Shown here piece by piece: positions 34,672 through 46,110 of a DNA stretch of 64,000 nt (position 1 is its first letter; each line of letters opens with the position of its first letter). Source of the stretch: Virgibacillus salexigens (GTDB taxonomy: Bacteria > Bacillota > Bacilli > Bacillales > Amphibacillaceae); assembly GCF_014905415.1 (NCBI RefSeq), contig NZ_BNEO01000003.1, positions 124,001 through 188,000 of the forward strand. The letters are read 5' to 3'. The translations under genes and the position numbers were made by a program. A model generated the notes under the pieces. It did not search any database, was not told the origin of the DNA, and worked only from the letters and a program-made list of their open reading frames with translations.

Positions 34672-35104
34672 AGCTATCCTCTAATACATGAACATTGATT
34701 CTATTTTTCCGACTTGTATCTGAGATTAAACGATGTAGTTGAATATAGACAAGGCCATTTTTGTAAGTAGCCTTAATTTTATCAGAACGAACGGGGAATG
34801 GTAGCGATATGCTTCTTTCGAAAACTCCTTGCAGAATTTCCTCTTGTACGACAAACCCTCGGGCATTGTCAATGTCAATTGACCCCTTGAGCTCTAAAGT
34901 CGCGTAGTCAACATATACATTAAGTTTATCAAGATCTGTTAATCCGGGTATATTAACTACACAGAAAAGTTCATTATCCGTTTGATATAGGTTTATTTGT
35001 GGAATGTTAGGTTTTATAATGCCTTCAAATTCATTCCAAAAGCTGTCGCCAAAGAAATGGTCCATATTCTTTTTCCAATCGGACATTTGCTGAAACGGGT
35101 CCAA
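34670..35104 (-). CDS. Hsp20/alpha-crystallin family small heat-shock protein
   Basis: A 144-aa protein with a short N-terminal arm and an alpha-crystallin-like beta domain (PQINLYQTDNELFCVVNIPGL through IKATYKNGLVYIQL). The C-terminal IxI-like anchor is poor, and the A-x-x-x-n-G-v-L motif appears as TYKNGLVYIQL, so this is a divergent member akin to Bacillus YocM/CotM/CotP proteins; CotM and CotP are spore-coat proteins. The start is TTG with GAGGTG five bases upstream. Confidence 0.8.
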   Translation of the reverse strand: MDPFQQMSDWKKNMDHFFGDSFWNEFEGIIKPNIPQINLYQTDNELFCVVNIPGLTDLDKLNVYVDYATLELKGSIDIDNARGFVVQEEILQGVFERSISLPFPVRSDKIKATYKNGLVYIQLHRLISDTSRKNRINVHVLEDS

Positions 35105-35124
35105 ATGATCACCTCATTTTAGAT

Positions 35125-35195
35125 TTAACCTGATATATGAAAAGGGGACTTAGAAAGCATAGGGAATCATTGTTCCAGGTTAAGGTTTTTCATAT
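35125..35195. repeat. Two interleaved inverted repeats between hsp20 and yebE
   Basis: TTAACCTG (35125-35132) pairs with CAGGTTAA (35176-35183), and ATATGAAAA (35135-35143) pairs with TTTTCATAT (35187-35195). The two pairings cross, so they form a pseudoknot-like layout rather than one hairpin. They may be paired protein sites for the divergent genes. Confidence 0.45.
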
Positions 35196-35319
35196 TATCC
35201 TTACATTAGCCTATGCCCATTTGTGTGGATGGTGAATAGGAAATGAGCATGAATATAAAATGATTTCATATGATTGAAAAATAAGGTATGCTTAGCTTAT
35301 AAATATAGGAGGGTTTCGC

Positions 35320-35949
35320 TTGTTAAGTAATGCATTTATAATGGTTGCAATTATTCTTGTGATTAACATTGTCTATGTTTCTTTATCCACTGTACGAATG
35401 ATTTTAACCTTGAAGGGCAGACGGTATATCGCCTCCATAGTGAGTATGTTTGAGATAGTTATCTATGTGTTAGGGCTAGGGCTTGTATTAGATAATCTTA
35501 ATGAAATTCAAAATTTAATAGCCTATGCCATTGGTTTTGGGATCGGTGTTATTTGTGGTTCGAAAATTGAGGAGAAATTGGCATTGGGATATATAACCGT
35601 TAACGTCATTTCTTCTGATCCAGATATTAAATTTACTAGAATGTTACGTGACAAAGGGTATGGTGTGACAAGCTGGTATGCATATGGAATGGATGGAGAC
35701 CGGTTATCGATGCAGATTCTCACACCTCGAAAATATGAATTAAACCTTTATGAAACGATTAAAGAAATTGATCCGAAGGCGTTTATTATTGCTTATGAAC
35801 CAAAACAAATATATGGTGGTTTCTGGGTCAAGCAAGTTCGAAAAGGTAGATTAATGAACCCTAAGAAACGGGCAGAAGAGGATGTAGCAGGTAATAAGCG
35901 ACAACAGGTCGATGCTGCTTCAACGCAATCATTAGACGATCAAGAGTAG
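35320..35949 (+). CDS. yebE: UPF0316/DUF2179 membrane protein (YebE-like)
   Basis: A 209-aa protein with about three N-terminal membrane helices ([51 protein letters not shown]) and a soluble C-terminal DUF2179-like domain ([27 protein letters not shown]). It sits where B. subtilis has yebE, between pbuG and purE. The start is TTG with TAGGAGG upstream. Function unknown; the C-terminal fold is shared with nucleotide-binding regulators of transport, which is suggestive only. Confidence 0.85.
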   Translation: MLSNAFIMVAIILVINIVYVSLSTVRMILTLKGRRYIASIVSMFEIVIYVLGLGLVLDNLNEIQNLIAYAIGFGIGVICGSKIEEKLALGYITVNVISSDPDIKFTRMLRDKGYGVTSWYAYGMDGDRLSMQILTPRKYELNLYETIKEIDPKAFIIAYEPKQIYGGFWVKQVRKGRLMNPKKRAEEDVAGNKRQQVDAASTQSLDDQE

Positions 35950-35971
35950 GCCACTGATGGCTTGCTCTTTT
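35943..35971 (+). terminator. Terminator overlapping the end of yebE
   Basis: A 10-bp stem with two G-U pairs (AGAGTAGGCC with GGCTTGCTCT) and a 6-nt loop, followed by TTT. It includes the yebE stop codon. Confidence 0.7.
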
Positions 35972-35990
35972 ATATTTGGTTAATTGCATA

Positions 35991-36034
35991 AAAACCGAAC
36001 ATTAACGAAAAAAAACAATAAATTGTTCGTTATT
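35991..36034. promoter_or_regulatory. PurR PurBox pair upstream of purE
   Basis: AAAACCGAACATT (35991-36003) fits the PurBox consensus AWWWCCGAACWWT fully, and the inverted copy at 36022-36034 (reverse AATAACGAACAAT) has one mismatch. They lie just upstream of the purE promoter, as for PurR repression in B. subtilis. Confidence 0.82.
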
Positions 36035-36037
36035 TTA

Positions 36038-36066
36038 TTGACATAGCCTTGTTTCCTTGTTATTCT
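36038..36066 (+). promoter_or_regulatory. Sigma-A promoter of the pur operon
   Basis: Perfect TTGACA (36038-36043), 17-bp spacer, TATTCT (36061-36066). Confidence 0.8.
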
Positions 36067-36091
36067 TAAGTCGATCGAACAAAATATAGAT

Positions 36092-36261
36092 CCTCATATA
36101 AAACTGAGAATACGGCTCAGAAGTTTCTACCCAGCACCGTAAATGACTGGACTATGAGGGAAGTAGAATCGTTGTGCTAAACAATGATTTGTTTGAATGG
36201 ATGAAAGACAGGTCTATTCTCTTCTCTCATTAGCCCTGAGGGTAGAAGAATAGACTTTTTT
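36092..36261 (+). ncRNA. Guanine riboswitch controlling the pur operon
   Basis: Aptamer 36092-36159: P1 CCTCAT/ATGAGG, P2 CTGAG/CTCAG, core GTTTCTACC, P3 CCAG/CTGG with CACCGTAAATG, and GGACTATG with the guanine-type C. A terminator (36212-36219 plus TTCT with 36244-36255, U tract to 36261) follows. The 3' strand of P1 and beyond (36154-36169) can pair almost without gaps with 36216-36230, the 5' arm of the terminator: a clear antiterminator/terminator switch turned off by ligand. Confidence 0.94.
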
Positions 36262-36352
36262 GTTTTTCTAAAAAATTGATATAAGTTACGTAAATGTGTT
36301 GTTAAATTAATTGCAACGATTATACCAGAAAGACTAATAGGGGGATTGTCAT

Positions 36353-36841
36353 ATGGTTGGAGTGATTATGGGAAGTATTTCAGATTGGGAAACAATGAAA
36401 CACGCTTGCCAAATATTAGATGAGTTACAAATTCCGTATGAGGAAGATATCATTTCCGCTCATCGAACGCCTGATACGATGTTTACCTATGCGAAATCGG
36501 CTCGGGAACGTGGACTTAAAGTGATCATTGCTGGAGCTGGGGGAGCAGCTCACTTGCCAGGTATGGTTGCCTCGCAAACGACATTACCAGTAATTGGTGT
36601 GCCTGTGCAAAGCAAGGCATTAAACGGTTTAGATTCACTGTTATCGATCGTGCAAATGCCAGGTGGCGTACCGACTGCAACAGTGGCAATTGGAAAAGCA
36701 GGAGCAAAGAATGCTGGTATACTAGCCGCGGAAATTATTGGTGCTTTTGATGACTATGTTGCTGCAAAACTAGCTACATATCGTGAGGAAATGAAGGCGA
36801 ATGTATCAGAAATGAGGGAAGATCTTGCGAAACACAACTAA
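36353..36841 (+). CDS. purE: N5-carboxyaminoimidazole ribonucleotide mutase
   Basis: Converts N5-CAIR to CAIR in IMP synthesis, 162 aa. Class I PurE motifs: [29 protein letters not shown] and [26 protein letters not shown]. First gene of the 12-gene operon; GGGGGA lies before the ATG. It overlaps purK by 17 bases. Confidence 0.96.
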   Translation: MVGVIMGSISDWETMKHACQILDELQIPYEEDIISAHRTPDTMFTYAKSARERGLKVIIAGAGGAAHLPGMVASQTTLPVIGVPVQSKALNGLDSLLSIVQMPGGVPTATVAIGKAGAKNAGILAAEIIGAFDDYVAAKLATYREEMKANVSEMREDLAKHN

Positions 36842-37958
36842 TATCATTTTACCTGGACAAACAATCGGGATTATTGGCGGAGGACAGTTAGGACGAATGA
36901 TGGCAATTGCAGCAAAATATATGGGATATCGCGTAAATGTGTTAGACCCTACTGCTGCATGTCCTGCAGCGCAAGTAGCGGATCATCAAATCATTGCTGA
37001 TTATGCGGATTTAGATGCTATTCAAGAATTAACAGCATTAAGTGATGTCATAACGTATGAGTTCGAGAATGTTGATTTACATGCTGCAGCTTATATTGAA
37101 CAACAAGGGAAGTTACCTCAAGGCTCGTTTGCATTAGAAGTTACACAAAATAGAGAGAAAGAAAAGACATTAATGGAGGAAGCAAACCTTCCAGTCCCTC
37201 CATTTTCAATTGTTAAGAATGGAGCTGAATGTGAACAGGCTTTAGCCGACTTTCCATTTCCAGCTGTAATTAAAACATGTAGTGGTGGTTATGATGGGAA
37301 GGGACAGCTAAAAATAGAAAATAGGGAACATATAGCTGCAGCAATCGAATTTGCTGAGCAACATGCTTATTGTATTGTTGAACAGTGGATTCCTTTCGAC
37401 AAAGAGATCTCCGTAGTCTTTACCCGATCATTAAAAGGAGAAATTACCTTCTTTCCAGTTGCTGAAAATGATCATAAAAACCATATTTTATACCAGACTA
37501 CCGTTCCAGCTAATATTACCAATGATGTGGAAAAGCAAGCGTATGAAGCAGTTGAGCAGCTTGCTGAGCATATGGATATTGTGGGAACTTTCGCGGTCGA
37601 ATTATTTGTCAAAGGCGATGGGATTTACTTGAATGAAATGGCTCCAAGACCACATAATTCTGGTCACTATACAATTGAAGCTTGTACGGTTTCCCAGTTC
37701 ACTCAACATATTCGAGCCATTTGTAATCTGCCTTTAACAGAAGTTAGATTGTTAGAGTCTGCCGTGATGATAAATATCTTAGGTGAAGATCTAGAAGCTA
37801 TACTTCAAGCAATGACCAAGGCGTCTTCTGGTTTTGTTCATTTATATGGAAAAGATGAAGCAAAATCAAAACGAAAAATGGGACATATTACATTCATTGG
37901 GGCTACAATGGATAAAGTAAACGAGCAAATTCAGACATTCGAGGAGGCCAAACAATGA
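36825..37958 (+). CDS. purK: 5-(carboxyamino)imidazole ribonucleotide synthase
   Basis: ATP-grasp enzyme making N5-CAIR from AIR, bicarbonate and ATP, 377 aa. Starts [17 protein letters not shown], keeps [14 protein letters not shown] and [18 protein letters not shown]. The start is TTG at 36825, inside the end of purE, with GAGGGAAG before it; there is no better in-frame ATG. Translational coupling with purE is likely. Confidence 0.94.
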   Translation: MRNTTNIILPGQTIGIIGGGQLGRMMAIAAKYMGYRVNVLDPTAACPAAQVADHQIIADYADLDAIQELTALSDVITYEFENVDLHAAAYIEQQGKLPQGSFALEVTQNREKEKTLMEEANLPVPPFSIVKNGAECEQALADFPFPAVIKTCSGGYDGKGQLKIENREHIAAAIEFAEQHAYCIVEQWIPFDKEISVVFTRSLKGEITFFPVAENDHKNHILYQTTVPANITNDVEKQAYEAVEQLAEHMDIVGTFAVELFVKGDGIYLNEMAPRPHNSGHYTIEACTVSQFTQHIRAICNLPLTEVRLLESAVMINILGEDLEAILQAMTKASSGFVHLYGKDEAKSKRKMGHITFIGATMDKVNEQIQTFEEAKQ

Positions 37959-39250
37959 TTGAACGTTATACCAGAGAAGAAATGGGATCGATTTGGAAAG
38001 AAGAAAATAAATTTAATGCATGGCTTGAAGTAGAAATTCTAGCTTGTGAAGCCTGGAGTGAACTAGGTGTTATCCCTAAAGAAGACGTAGAAAAGCTCCG
38101 TGCAAAAGCATCATTTGATATGCCGCGTATTTATGAGATTGAACAAGAAACAAGGCATGATGTAGTTGCATTTACTCGTGCTGTCTCAGAGACGTTAGGA
38201 GAAGAACGTAAATGGGTTCATTACGGACTAACTTCAACGGATGTAGTTGATACAGCCCTTTCTTATGTAATAAAGCAAGCAAACGAAATTCTTCGTAAAG
38301 ACTTACTTCAATTTATTGACATCTTAAAAGATAAAGCAAGTGAACATAAGCATACGGTAATGATGGGAAGAACCCACGGCGTTCATGCAGAGCCGACAAC
38401 ATTTGGATTAAAGTTAGCACTTTGGTATGAAGAAATGCAGCGGAATTTGGAGCGTTTTGAAGCGGCGGCAGCGAATATTGAGTTCGGTAAATTATCTGGA
38501 GCTGTTGGTACGTATGCAAATATTGATCCATATGTTGAGCAATATGTATGCGGCAAGTTAGGGCTAACGCCTGCTCCAGTATCTACACAGACGTTACAAC
38601 GTGATCGTCATGCTGCTTATATGTCGACATTAGCATTGATTGCGACATCAATCGAAAAGTTCGCCACCGAAATTAGGGGATTGCAGAAGACGGAAACACG
38701 CGAGGTCGAAGAACGGTTTGCAAAAGGACAAAAGGGTTCATCAGCCATGCCCCATAAACGTAATCCAATTGGTTCGGAAAATATGACAGGAATGGCACGA
38801 GTAATTCGTGGTTATATGACTACAGCATATGAGAATGTTTCCTTATGGCATGAACGGGACATTTCTCATTCCTCAGCAGAACGAGTCATATTACCTGATG
38901 CAACCATTGCCCTTAACTACATGTTGAATCGCTTCGCTAATATCATTAAGAATTTAACTGTTTTTCCAGAGAATATGAAGAAAAACATCGATAAAACATA
39001 TGGTGTTATTTTTTCACAACGCGTGCTGCTTGCGTTAATCGATAAAGGAATGGTTCGCGAGGAGGCATATGACATTGTTCAGCCAAAAGCGATGCAAGCC
39101 TGGGAATCAGGTACCCATTTCAAACAATTAGTAGAAGCAGATGAACAAATTACCAGCCAATTATCACCAGCAGAAATTGAAGATTGTTTTGACTATACGT
39201 ACCATTTGAAGAATGTCGATGTTATTTTTGATCGAATTGGATTAAAGTGA
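37955..39250 (+). CDS. purB: Adenylosuccinate lyase
   Basis: Acts twice in purine synthesis (SAICAR to AICAR, adenylosuccinate to AMP), 431 aa. Fumarase-superfamily signature [30 protein letters not shown] and [14 protein letters not shown]. It overlaps purK by four bases, with GAGGAGG before the ATG. Confidence 0.96.
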   Translation: MIERYTREEMGSIWKEENKFNAWLEVEILACEAWSELGVIPKEDVEKLRAKASFDMPRIYEIEQETRHDVVAFTRAVSETLGEERKWVHYGLTSTDVVDTALSYVIKQANEILRKDLLQFIDILKDKASEHKHTVMMGRTHGVHAEPTTFGLKLALWYEEMQRNLERFEAAAANIEFGKLSGAVGTYANIDPYVEQYVCGKLGLTPAPVSTQTLQRDRHAAYMSTLALIATSIEKFATEIRGLQKTETREVEERFAKGQKGSSAMPHKRNPIGSENMTGMARVIRGYMTTAYENVSLWHERDISHSSAERVILPDATIALNYMLNRFANIIKNLTVFPENMKKNIDKTYGVIFSQRVLLALIDKGMVREEAYDIVQPKAMQAWESGTHFKQLVEADEQITSQLSPAEIEDCFDYTYHLKNVDVIFDRIGLK

Positions 39251-39260
39251 GGTGTTTCTT

Positions 39261-39974
39261 ATGAAAGACGTGTTGTTATATGAAGGAAAAGCAAAGAAAG
39301 TGTATCAGGCAAAAGGAAAACAAAATCAACTGGTTTTGGCCTATAAAAATGATGCTACAGCGTTTAATGGGGAGAAAAAATCTAGCTTTAACGGAAAGGG
39401 ACGACTTAATAATGAAATTTCTTCAAAAATTTTCAACTTGCTTCACGAAGCTGGAGTGAAAACCCATTTTATTGATCGGTTAAGTGAAACCGAGCAGCTC
39501 GTCTATCAAACAGAAATTATCCCACTGGAAGTAGTTTTTCGTAATGTTGCTGCAGGCAGCATTACGAAACGACTAGGAATTGAAGAAAAGACACCGTTTC
39601 ATCCACCGCTTGTGGAATTATTCTTTAAGGACGATGAACTTGGTGATCCATTAATTAATGACCAGCATGCATTATTTTTATCCTCCATTACGCAAGATGA
39701 ATTACAAGAAATAAAAGACAAGGCATTAGAAATAAATCAGCATTTAACTCGTATCTTTCAGTGTATTGGTATCACATTAGTTGATTTTAAATTAGAATTT
39801 GGAAGATTAACAGATGGCAGTATTGTACTTGCAGACGAAGTCTCTCCTGATACCTGCCGCTTATGGGATATAAACACAAGTGAAAAACTAGATAAGGATG
39901 TCTTTCGCCAAGGTATTGGGGATTTAATTCAAGTTTATGAAGAGATTCTAGACCGTTTGGAGGAGAAAGTATGA
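39261..39974 (+). CDS. purC: SAICAR synthetase
   Basis: Joins CAIR and aspartate using ATP, 237 aa, the usual length. Motifs: YEGKAKKVY, FNGEKKSSFNGKGRLNNEIS, VVFRNVAAGSITKRLGI and VLADEVSPDTCRLWD. ATG 39261 is chosen because GAGGTG lies six bases upstream; an in-frame GTG at 39252 is part of that site. Confidence 0.95.
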   Translation: MKDVLLYEGKAKKVYQAKGKQNQLVLAYKNDATAFNGEKKSSFNGKGRLNNEISSKIFNLLHEAGVKTHFIDRLSETEQLVYQTEIIPLEVVFRNVAAGSITKRLGIEEKTPFHPPLVELFFKDDELGDPLINDQHALFLSSITQDELQEIKDKALEINQHLTRIFQCIGITLVDFKLEFGRLTDGSIVLADEVSPDTCRLWDINTSEKLDKDVFRQGIGDLIQVYEEILDRLEEKV

Positions 39975-40222
39975 AAAAAGTATATGTGCATATTACATTA
40001 AAGCAGGGTGTTCTAGATCCACAGGGAAAAGCGATTCAAGCGTCTTTGCATTCACTAGGATTTCAAGAAGTTGAAGATGCGCGTGTTGGAAAAGTCATCG
40101 AACTACATGTTCAAGATAGTCCTCATCTCGAAGCGAATGTACAGGAAATGTGCCAAAAATTGCTTGCCAATCCAGTAATTGAAGACTATCGAATTGAAGT
40201 GGGGGAGGCTGTTCGTTCGTGA
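39971..40222 (+). CDS. purS: FGAM synthase subunit PurS
   Basis: 83-aa small subunit needed with PurQ and PurL for formylglycinamidine ribonucleotide synthesis. Shows [27 protein letters not shown] and ARVGKVIEL, standard for PurS. Overlaps purC and purQ by four bases each. Confidence 0.95.
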   Translation: MKKVYVHITLKQGVLDPQGKAIQASLHSLGFQEVEDARVGKVIELHVQDSPHLEANVQEMCQKLLANPVIEDYRIEVGEAVRS

Positions 40223-40902
40223 GATTTGCTGTGATCATGTTTCCGGGGTCCAATTGTGATTATGATATGTATTATGCAGTAAAGGAAATACTGGGGAAAG
40301 ACGCAGATCTAGTATGGTATGAAAATAGTAATCTTTCAACCTATGATGCGATCCTTCTTCCAGGTGGGTTTTCATATGGAGATTATTTACGACCTGGTGC
40401 TGTAGCCGCAGCATCTAAAGTAATGAACCAAATAAAGGAGCATGCAGCTAAAGGAAAGCCGATTTTGGGCGTATGTAATGGATTTCAAGTTTTAACGGAA
40501 GCCGGTTTATTACCAGGTGCTCTGTTACGAAATCAGAACCTATCTTTTATGTGCCATTATGAATCGTTATATGTAGAGAGCGATCAAACATTATTTACTT
40601 CTGAATATAACCCCGGTGAAGTGGTTCGTTTCCCTATTGCGCATGGTGAAGGAAATTATTTCTGCGATAATAACACCTTGCAATCATTAAAAGCCAATAA
40701 CCAAATTGTATTTACCTATCAACAGAATCCAAATGGTTCCGTAGAAGATATAGCAGGAATTATTAACGAGTCTGGAAATGTTCTTGGTATGATGCCACAT
40801 CCGGAGCGAGCTGTAGAAGCAATGTTAGGTAGTGATGATGGACTGCGTTTATTTAAGTCATTGGTACGGAATTGGAGGGAAACGTATGTTGCTAACGCAT
40901 GA
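40219..40902 (+). CDS. purQ: FGAM synthase glutaminase subunit PurQ
   Basis: Class I glutamine amidotransferase, 227 aa, giving ammonia to PurL. Nucleophile Cys in [20 protein letters not shown], and the His/Glu of MMPHPERA. Starts at GTG with GGGGGAGG upstream; overlaps purL by 17 bases. Confidence 0.96.
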   Translation: MRFAVIMFPGSNCDYDMYYAVKEILGKDADLVWYENSNLSTYDAILLPGGFSYGDYLRPGAVAAASKVMNQIKEHAAKGKPILGVCNGFQVLTEAGLLPGALLRNQNLSFMCHYESLYVESDQTLFTSEYNPGEVVRFPIAHGEGNYFCDNNTLQSLKANNQIVFTYQQNPNGSVEDIAGIINESGNVLGMMPHPERAVEAMLGSDDGLRLFKSLVRNWRETYVANA

Positions 40903-43114
40903 AATTAGCCCAGAGATCATTGAAAAAGATGCAATATACAGAGATATGGGGTTAAGTGATGAAGAGTTTCAATTGGTTAAATCGATTTTAAATCGTCGTC
41001 CGAATTTCACTGAAACAGGAATTTTTTCTGTCATGTGGTCGGAGCATTGTAGTTATAAGACATCGAAACCATTACTTAAAAAGTTCCCAACAAAAGCTCC
41101 ACAAGTCTTACAAGGACCAGGAGAAGGCGCTGGGGTCATCGATATTGGTGATAATCAAGCAGTTGTGTTTAAGATTGAAAGCCATAATCATCCTTCAGCT
41201 GTAGAACCATATCAAGGAGCAGCTACCGGAGTTGGCGGCATTATTCGAGATGTTTTCTCTATGGGAGCTCGTCCAATTGCGCTGTTAAATTCATTACGTT
41301 TTGGTAACATGACCACGGATCATGTCAAGTATTTGTTTTCCGAAGTCGTTAATGGAATAGCTGGATATGGTAATTGTGTTGGTGTTCCAACAGTGGGAGG
41401 AGAAGTGCAATTCGATGATTGTTATGAAGATAACCCGCTTGTTAATGCGATGTGTGTGGGGTTAATTAATCATGATGAAATACAAAAGGGGATTGCCGAG
41501 GGAATAGGTAATACCGTGTTGTACGCTGGCGCTCCAACAGGTAGAGATGGCATCCATGGTGCAACCTTTGCTTCAGGTGATTTAGGTGAAGATGCAACAA
41601 AAGATCGTCCTGCCGTACAAGTCGGTGATCCATTTATGGAAAAATTATTAATAGAGGCCTGTCTTGAAGTCATTCATTCAGATGCACTTGTAGGAATGCA
41701 GGATATGGGGGCAGCTGGGTTAACTTCATCAGCAAGTGAAATGGCTAGTAAAGCAGGAACTGGGCTAGAAATGGACTTGGATCTAGTGCCACAACGAGAA
41801 CAAAAGATGTCAGCTTATGAATTGATGTTGTCTGAATCACAAGAGCGTATGCTACTAGTGGTTAAAAAGGGACGTGAACAAGAAATTATCGAAGTATTCC
41901 AAAAATACGGTCTTCAGGCGGTAGCTGTAGGTTCGGTAATTCAAGAGAAAGTTTTCCGAATTAAACAACATGGAACAATCATGGCAAATATCCCGGTTGA
42001 TGCACTTGCTGAAGAAGCACCAGTTAATCATTTGCCTTCACAAGAAGCTTATTACTATAAAACCTTTCAACAGATGGAAAACACGACTCCGTTAGTCGAA
42101 GATCATGCAGATGTGTTAAAGCAGTTATTACAGCAGCCAACCATTGCGTCGAAGGAATGGGTTTATGACCAGTATGATTCGATGGTACAAACAAATACAG
42201 TAGTTTCACCAGGTTCAGATGCTGCTGTCATACGTATAAAAGGAACAAATAAGGCTTTAGCAATGACGACAGATTGTAATTCTCGTTATATCTATTTAGA
42301 TCCGGAGACGGGTGGCAAAATCGCCGTAGCAGAAGCTGCTCGTAATATTATTTGTTCTGGGGCGAAACCACTTGGGCTTACCGATGGTTTGAATTTTGGA
42401 AACCCAACGAATCCGGAAGTATTTTGGCAAATGGAGAAAAGTATAGAGGGAATGAGTGCTGCTTGTACTGTTTTAGACACACCAGTAATAAGTGGAAATG
42501 TTTCCCTTTATAATCAATCCAAAGGAAAAGCAATATTTCCTACTCCAGTGGTTGGCATGGTTGGTTTACATGAATCATTAGAGCATATCACACCGAATCA
42601 CTTTCAGGCAGCAGGAGATACCATTTATGTTATTGGAGATACGGATAAAGCATTTGGCGGGAGTGAGGTTCAAAACCTGATTCTAGGAAAATATGAAGGA
42701 AAAGCGCCATCTATTAACTTACAGTTAGAAAGAAAGAGGCAACAGCAAGTATTAACTGCGATTCATCATGGAGTTATTTCATCTGCTCATGATTTAGCAG
42801 AAGGTGGATTGGCTGTTGGTCTTGCAGAGAGTCTTTTCCAGGTTGCGAATCTAGGTGCATCGATTCAACTAACTGGGGAACCGACCGTAGCATTATTTAG
42901 TGAAACGCAATCACGTTTTATCGTTACTGTAAAGAAGGGGAAGGAAGCAAGATTCTTAGAATTGGTTGAAGATGCATATGAAATCGGTAAGGTTACAAAT
43001 GATCAGACATTATCAATTGGTGTGAATGGCAGCAATATAATCAAGGAAGATGTTCATCAACTACGAGAATTATGGAAGGGAGCTATTCCATGCTTGCTGA
43101 AATCAAGGGCATAA
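40886..43114 (+). CDS. purL: FGAM synthase large subunit PurL
   Basis: ATP-dependent synthetase subunit, 742 aa, the short Gram-positive form that needs separate PurS and PurQ. Motifs: [65 protein letters not shown], and [20 protein letters not shown] 40886 is chosen for its GGAGGG site; an ATG at 40832 in frame lies deep in purQ without one. Confidence 0.96.
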   Translation: MLLTHEISPEIIEKDAIYRDMGLSDEEFQLVKSILNRRPNFTETGIFSVMWSEHCSYKTSKPLLKKFPTKAPQVLQGPGEGAGVIDIGDNQAVVFKIESHNHPSAVEPYQGAATGVGGIIRDVFSMGARPIALLNSLRFGNMTTDHVKYLFSEVVNGIAGYGNCVGVPTVGGEVQFDDCYEDNPLVNAMCVGLINHDEIQKGIAEGIGNTVLYAGAPTGRDGIHGATFASGDLGEDATKDRPAVQVGDPFMEKLLIEACLEVIHSDALVGMQDMGAAGLTSSASEMASKAGTGLEMDLDLVPQREQKMSAYELMLSESQERMLLVVKKGREQEIIEVFQKYGLQAVAVGSVIQEKVFRIKQHGTIMANIPVDALAEEAPVNHLPSQEAYYYKTFQQMENTTPLVEDHADVLKQLLQQPTIASKEWVYDQYDSMVQTNTVVSPGSDAAVIRIKGTNKALAMTTDCNSRYIYLDPETGGKIAVAEAARNIICSGAKPLGLTDGLNFGNPTNPEVFWQMEKSIEGMSAACTVLDTPVISGNVSLYNQSKGKAIFPTPVVGMVGLHESLEHITPNHFQAAGDTIYVIGDTDKAFGGSEVQNLILGKYEGKAPSINLQLERKRQQQVLTAIHHGVISSAHDLAEGGLAVGLAESLFQVANLGASIQLTGEPTVALFSETQSRFIVTVKKGKEARFLELVEDAYEIGKVTNDQTLSIGVNGSNIIKEDVHQLRELWKGAIPCLLKSRA

Positions 43115-44499
43115 ATGAGGAATGTGGTGTATTCGGAATTTGGGGTCATGAAAAAGCAGCTGAGTTAACGTATTATGGATTGCATTCCATGCAGCATCGT
43201 GGGCAAGAAGGTGCTGGAGTAGTTGTCAGTGATGGAAACCAATTGAAAGCACATAAGGGACTAGGACTTGTTAATGATGTTTTTAAAAATGCTGATTTCT
43301 CTGCACTATCTGGGAATGTAGCAGTAGGTCATGTACGTTATTCTACACAGGGTGGTAAAGTACTCGAGAATGTACAGCCACTTCTCTTCCGGTCACAAAC
43401 CGAAAGTATAGCATTGGCTCATAATGGCAATATCATGAACGCTTATAAATTACGAGGCGAATTGGAAGAAGAGGGGAGTATATTACAAACATCCTCTGAT
43501 ACCGAGGTACTCGCGCATTTGATTAAACGTAGTGGGAATAAAATTACGGAAGAAACAATAGCCAAAGCACTAAATCAAGTAGTGGGTGCATATGCTTATT
43601 TAATTTTAAAAGAAAATAAAATGTTTGTAGCTTTAGATCCTACAGGGATTCGTCCATTATCGATCGGTCGATTAGGGGAAGCTTATGTGGTTGCGTCGGA
43701 AACCTGTGCCTTTGATCAAATTGGAGCAACCTTTGAACGTGAGGTTCTACCAGGCGAGTTAATAACAATTAGTAAGGAAGGTATGACATCTACAAGATTT
43801 GCAATGAGAGAGCAGCGAAAAATGTGTGCAATGGAATACGTTTATTTATCTAGACCAGATAGCGATGTGAATCATGTCAATGTCCATGCATCCAGGAAAA
43901 ACATGGGGAAGGAACTTGCCAAAGAATCGAATGTCTCCGCTGATATTGTCGTTGGCGTACCCGATTCAAGTATTTCTGCAGCAATTGGTTATGCAGAGGA
44001 AAGTGGCTTGCCATATGAGATGGGGATTATTAAAAATCGCTATGTCGGCAGAACATTTATTCAACCATCCCAAGAATTAAGAGAACAGGGAGTGAAGCTT
44101 AAACTTTCACCGGTTCGAAGCATCATAGAAGGGCAGCGGGTAATCATGATCGACGATTCAATTGTTAGAGGAACAACAAGTAAGCGGATTGTGCAGATGC
44201 TAAAAGATGCGGGGGCGAAAGAAGTTCATGTAAGAATTGCCTCTCCTTCCATTAAAAACCCTTGTTATTATGGGATTGATATGTCGACGAGAGATGAATT
44301 GATTGCTGCGAACCATACTCTTGAAGAGATTAGTGAAATCATTGGAGCAGATAGTATTGCTTATTTATCGGAAGAAGGTTTAGAGAAGGCAATTTTAAAA
44401 GATAAAACCATTCATCAGGGGATATGTACAGCTTGTATGACGGGAAAATATCCTGTGAAGGAAGAAGGAGCAAAAGAAATTGCTTATACAAGCTGCTAA
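43090..44499 (+). CDS. purF: Amidophosphoribosyltransferase
   Basis: Catalyses the first committed step, PRPP to phosphoribosylamine, 469 aa. The start at 43090 (GGGAG seven bases upstream) gives an 11-residue propeptide [11 protein letters not shown] before the catalytic Cys of CGVFGIWG, as in B. subtilis PurF, which is processed and carries a 4Fe-4S cluster. The PRPP site is [14 protein letters not shown]. It starts inside purL. The longer frame from 43072 would spoil the propeptide. Confidence 0.96.
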   Translation: MLAEIKGINEECGVFGIWGHEKAAELTYYGLHSMQHRGQEGAGVVVSDGNQLKAHKGLGLVNDVFKNADFSALSGNVAVGHVRYSTQGGKVLENVQPLLFRSQTESIALAHNGNIMNAYKLRGELEEEGSILQTSSDTEVLAHLIKRSGNKITEETIAKALNQVVGAYAYLILKENKMFVALDPTGIRPLSIGRLGEAYVVASETCAFDQIGATFEREVLPGELITISKEGMTSTRFAMREQRKMCAMEYVYLSRPDSDVNHVNVHASRKNMGKELAKESNVSADIVVGVPDSSISAAIGYAEESGLPYEMGIIKNRYVGRTFIQPSQELREQGVKLKLSPVRSIIEGQRVIMIDDSIVRGTTSKRIVQMLKDAGAKEVHVRIASPSIKNPCYYGIDMSTRDELIAANHTLEEISEIIGADSIAYLSEEGLEKAILKDKTIHQGICTACMTGKYPVKEEGAKEIAYTSC

Positions 44500-44525
44500 T
44501 CGAATACGTAGAGGAAGTGGCGTCC

Positions 44526-45542
44526 ATGTCAAACATGTATAGAGATGCAGGAGTAGATGTAGAAAGAGGATATGAAGCAGTGGAACGGATGAAAAAACAT
44601 ATACAACGAACTGCCAGATCGGAAGTACTTGGGGATATAGGTTCCTTTGGCGGCTTGTTTGACCTAACTTCCTTCCAATATCGGGAGCCTGTGCTCGTTT
44701 CTGGTACGGACGGGGTAGGGACAAAGCTGAAGCTGGCAATTGAATGGAATAAGCATCAAACAGTAGGTATTGATCTTGTAGCAATGTGTGTCAATGATAT
44801 TATTGCTCAAGGAGCAAAGCCGTTATTCTTTCTTGATTACATTGCTTGTGGAAACAATAACCCTGCGCAAATTGAACAGATTGTCTCGGGGATTGCCGAG
44901 GGATGTGTACAAGCAGGAGCTGCTTTGATTGGTGGAGAAACAGCGGAAATGCCTGGGATGTACCAGAATGGCGATTATGATTTAGCGGGGTTTGCAGTAG
45001 GTATGGCAGAAAAATCAAAATTGATAACTGGCGATGCCATCCAACCAGGAGATGTTCTTATCGGACTTCCTTCTAGTGGCATCCATTCCAATGGTTACTC
45101 ATTAGTGCGAAAGCTCGTTACTGACCTTGACCTAGCAAAATCTTATAGTCTTTCTCAGTCTTTGCTAGGAACATTATTAACCCCAACAAAAATCTATGCA
45201 AAATCGATGAGTAAAGCCTTAGAAACCGATAAAATAAAGGGCATTTCTCATATAACAGGAGGCGGATTTTATGAAAATCTCCCTCGAATGTTACCTGTTG
45301 GATTGGGAGTTGAGATAGATACATCATCATGGGAAGTTCCAGAGATTTTTCCTTTCCTAAAACAACATGGAAATATAAGTGAGCAAGAAATGTATGGTAT
45401 TTTTAATATGGGAATAGGCATGGCTATCGTAGTATCTAAACAACATGCAAATGACATGATTCGTTTATTGGAACAGCAGGGAGAAGCCGCTTCAGTGATT
45501 GGGACCGTTATGGATCAAGAGGGAGTGCATGTTCGATCATGA
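44526..45542 (+). CDS. purM: AIR synthetase (phosphoribosylformylglycinamidine cyclo-ligase)
   Basis: Cyclises FGAM to AIR, 338 aa. Motifs: [51 protein letters not shown] and [11 protein letters not shown]. The in-frame extension back to 44424 overlaps purF and is not part of the family. Overlaps purN by four bases. Confidence 0.95.
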   Translation: MSNMYRDAGVDVERGYEAVERMKKHIQRTARSEVLGDIGSFGGLFDLTSFQYREPVLVSGTDGVGTKLKLAIEWNKHQTVGIDLVAMCVNDIIAQGAKPLFFLDYIACGNNNPAQIEQIVSGIAEGCVQAGAALIGGETAEMPGMYQNGDYDLAGFAVGMAEKSKLITGDAIQPGDVLIGLPSSGIHSNGYSLVRKLVTDLDLAKSYSLSQSLLGTLLTPTKIYAKSMSKALETDKIKGISHITGGGFYENLPRMLPVGLGVEIDTSSWEVPEIFPFLKQHGNISEQEMYGIFNMGIGMAIVVSKQHANDMIRLLEQQGEAASVIGTVMDQEGVHVRS

Positions 45543-46108
45543 ATCAAGTGAGAGTAGCCGTTTTTGCCTCTGGAACCGGTAGTAATTTTCAAGCTATGTT
45601 AGATGCGGAGAATTTAGCTTGTGACATTGTTCTCCTTGTATCCGACAAGCCCAATGCTCCAGCGATTAATAAAGCAAAAGCACATGGGATTGCGACGTTG
45701 GTGTTTGATCCTAAAGGCTTTCCTTCCAAACAAGACTATGAATCTATGCTTATCGAGAAGCTTCGAGTGAAATCGATTCGCTGGATATTTCTAGCTGGTT
45801 ATATGCGTATTGTTGGTCTAACATTACTAAAAGCATTTGAAGGTAGAATTGTTAACATTCATCCGTCGCTGCTTCCAGCATTTCCTGGAAAGGATGCAAT
45901 TGGCCAAGCAATAGAGGCAGGAGTTAAGAAAACTGGAGTGACCATTCACTTTATTGATGAAGGTATTGATACAGGACCAATTATCGCACAGGAGGAAGTT
46001 TCGATTCCACCAGCTGTCTCTAAAGAAGGATTAGCACAGCGAATCCATCGAGTAGAACATCAATTATATCCGAAAGTCATTAATCAATTAATTCAGAGTG
46101 AGGGATAA
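45539..46108 (+). CDS. purN: GAR transformylase (folate dependent)
   Basis: Transfers formyl from 10-formyl-THF to GAR, 189 aa. [12 protein letters not shown] forms the phosphate loop, and the catalytic Asn-His-Asp set is in [14 protein letters not shown] and [10 protein letters not shown]. Confidence 0.95.
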   Translation: MNQVRVAVFASGTGSNFQAMLDAENLACDIVLLVSDKPNAPAINKAKAHGIATLVFDPKGFPSKQDYESMLIEKLRVKSIRWIFLAGYMRIVGLTLLKAFEGRIVNIHPSLLPAFPGKDAIGQAIEAGVKKTGVTIHFIDEGIDTGPIIAQEEVSIPPAVSKEGLAQRIHRVEHQLYPKVINQLIQSEG

Positions 46109-46110
46109 CA

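Noticed and set aside
35274-35303. TTGAAA-N18-TATAAA as a promoter for yebE
   Set aside because: Its predicted start would fall inside the TAGGAGG ribosome site, leaving no leader, so it is unlikely to drive yebE.
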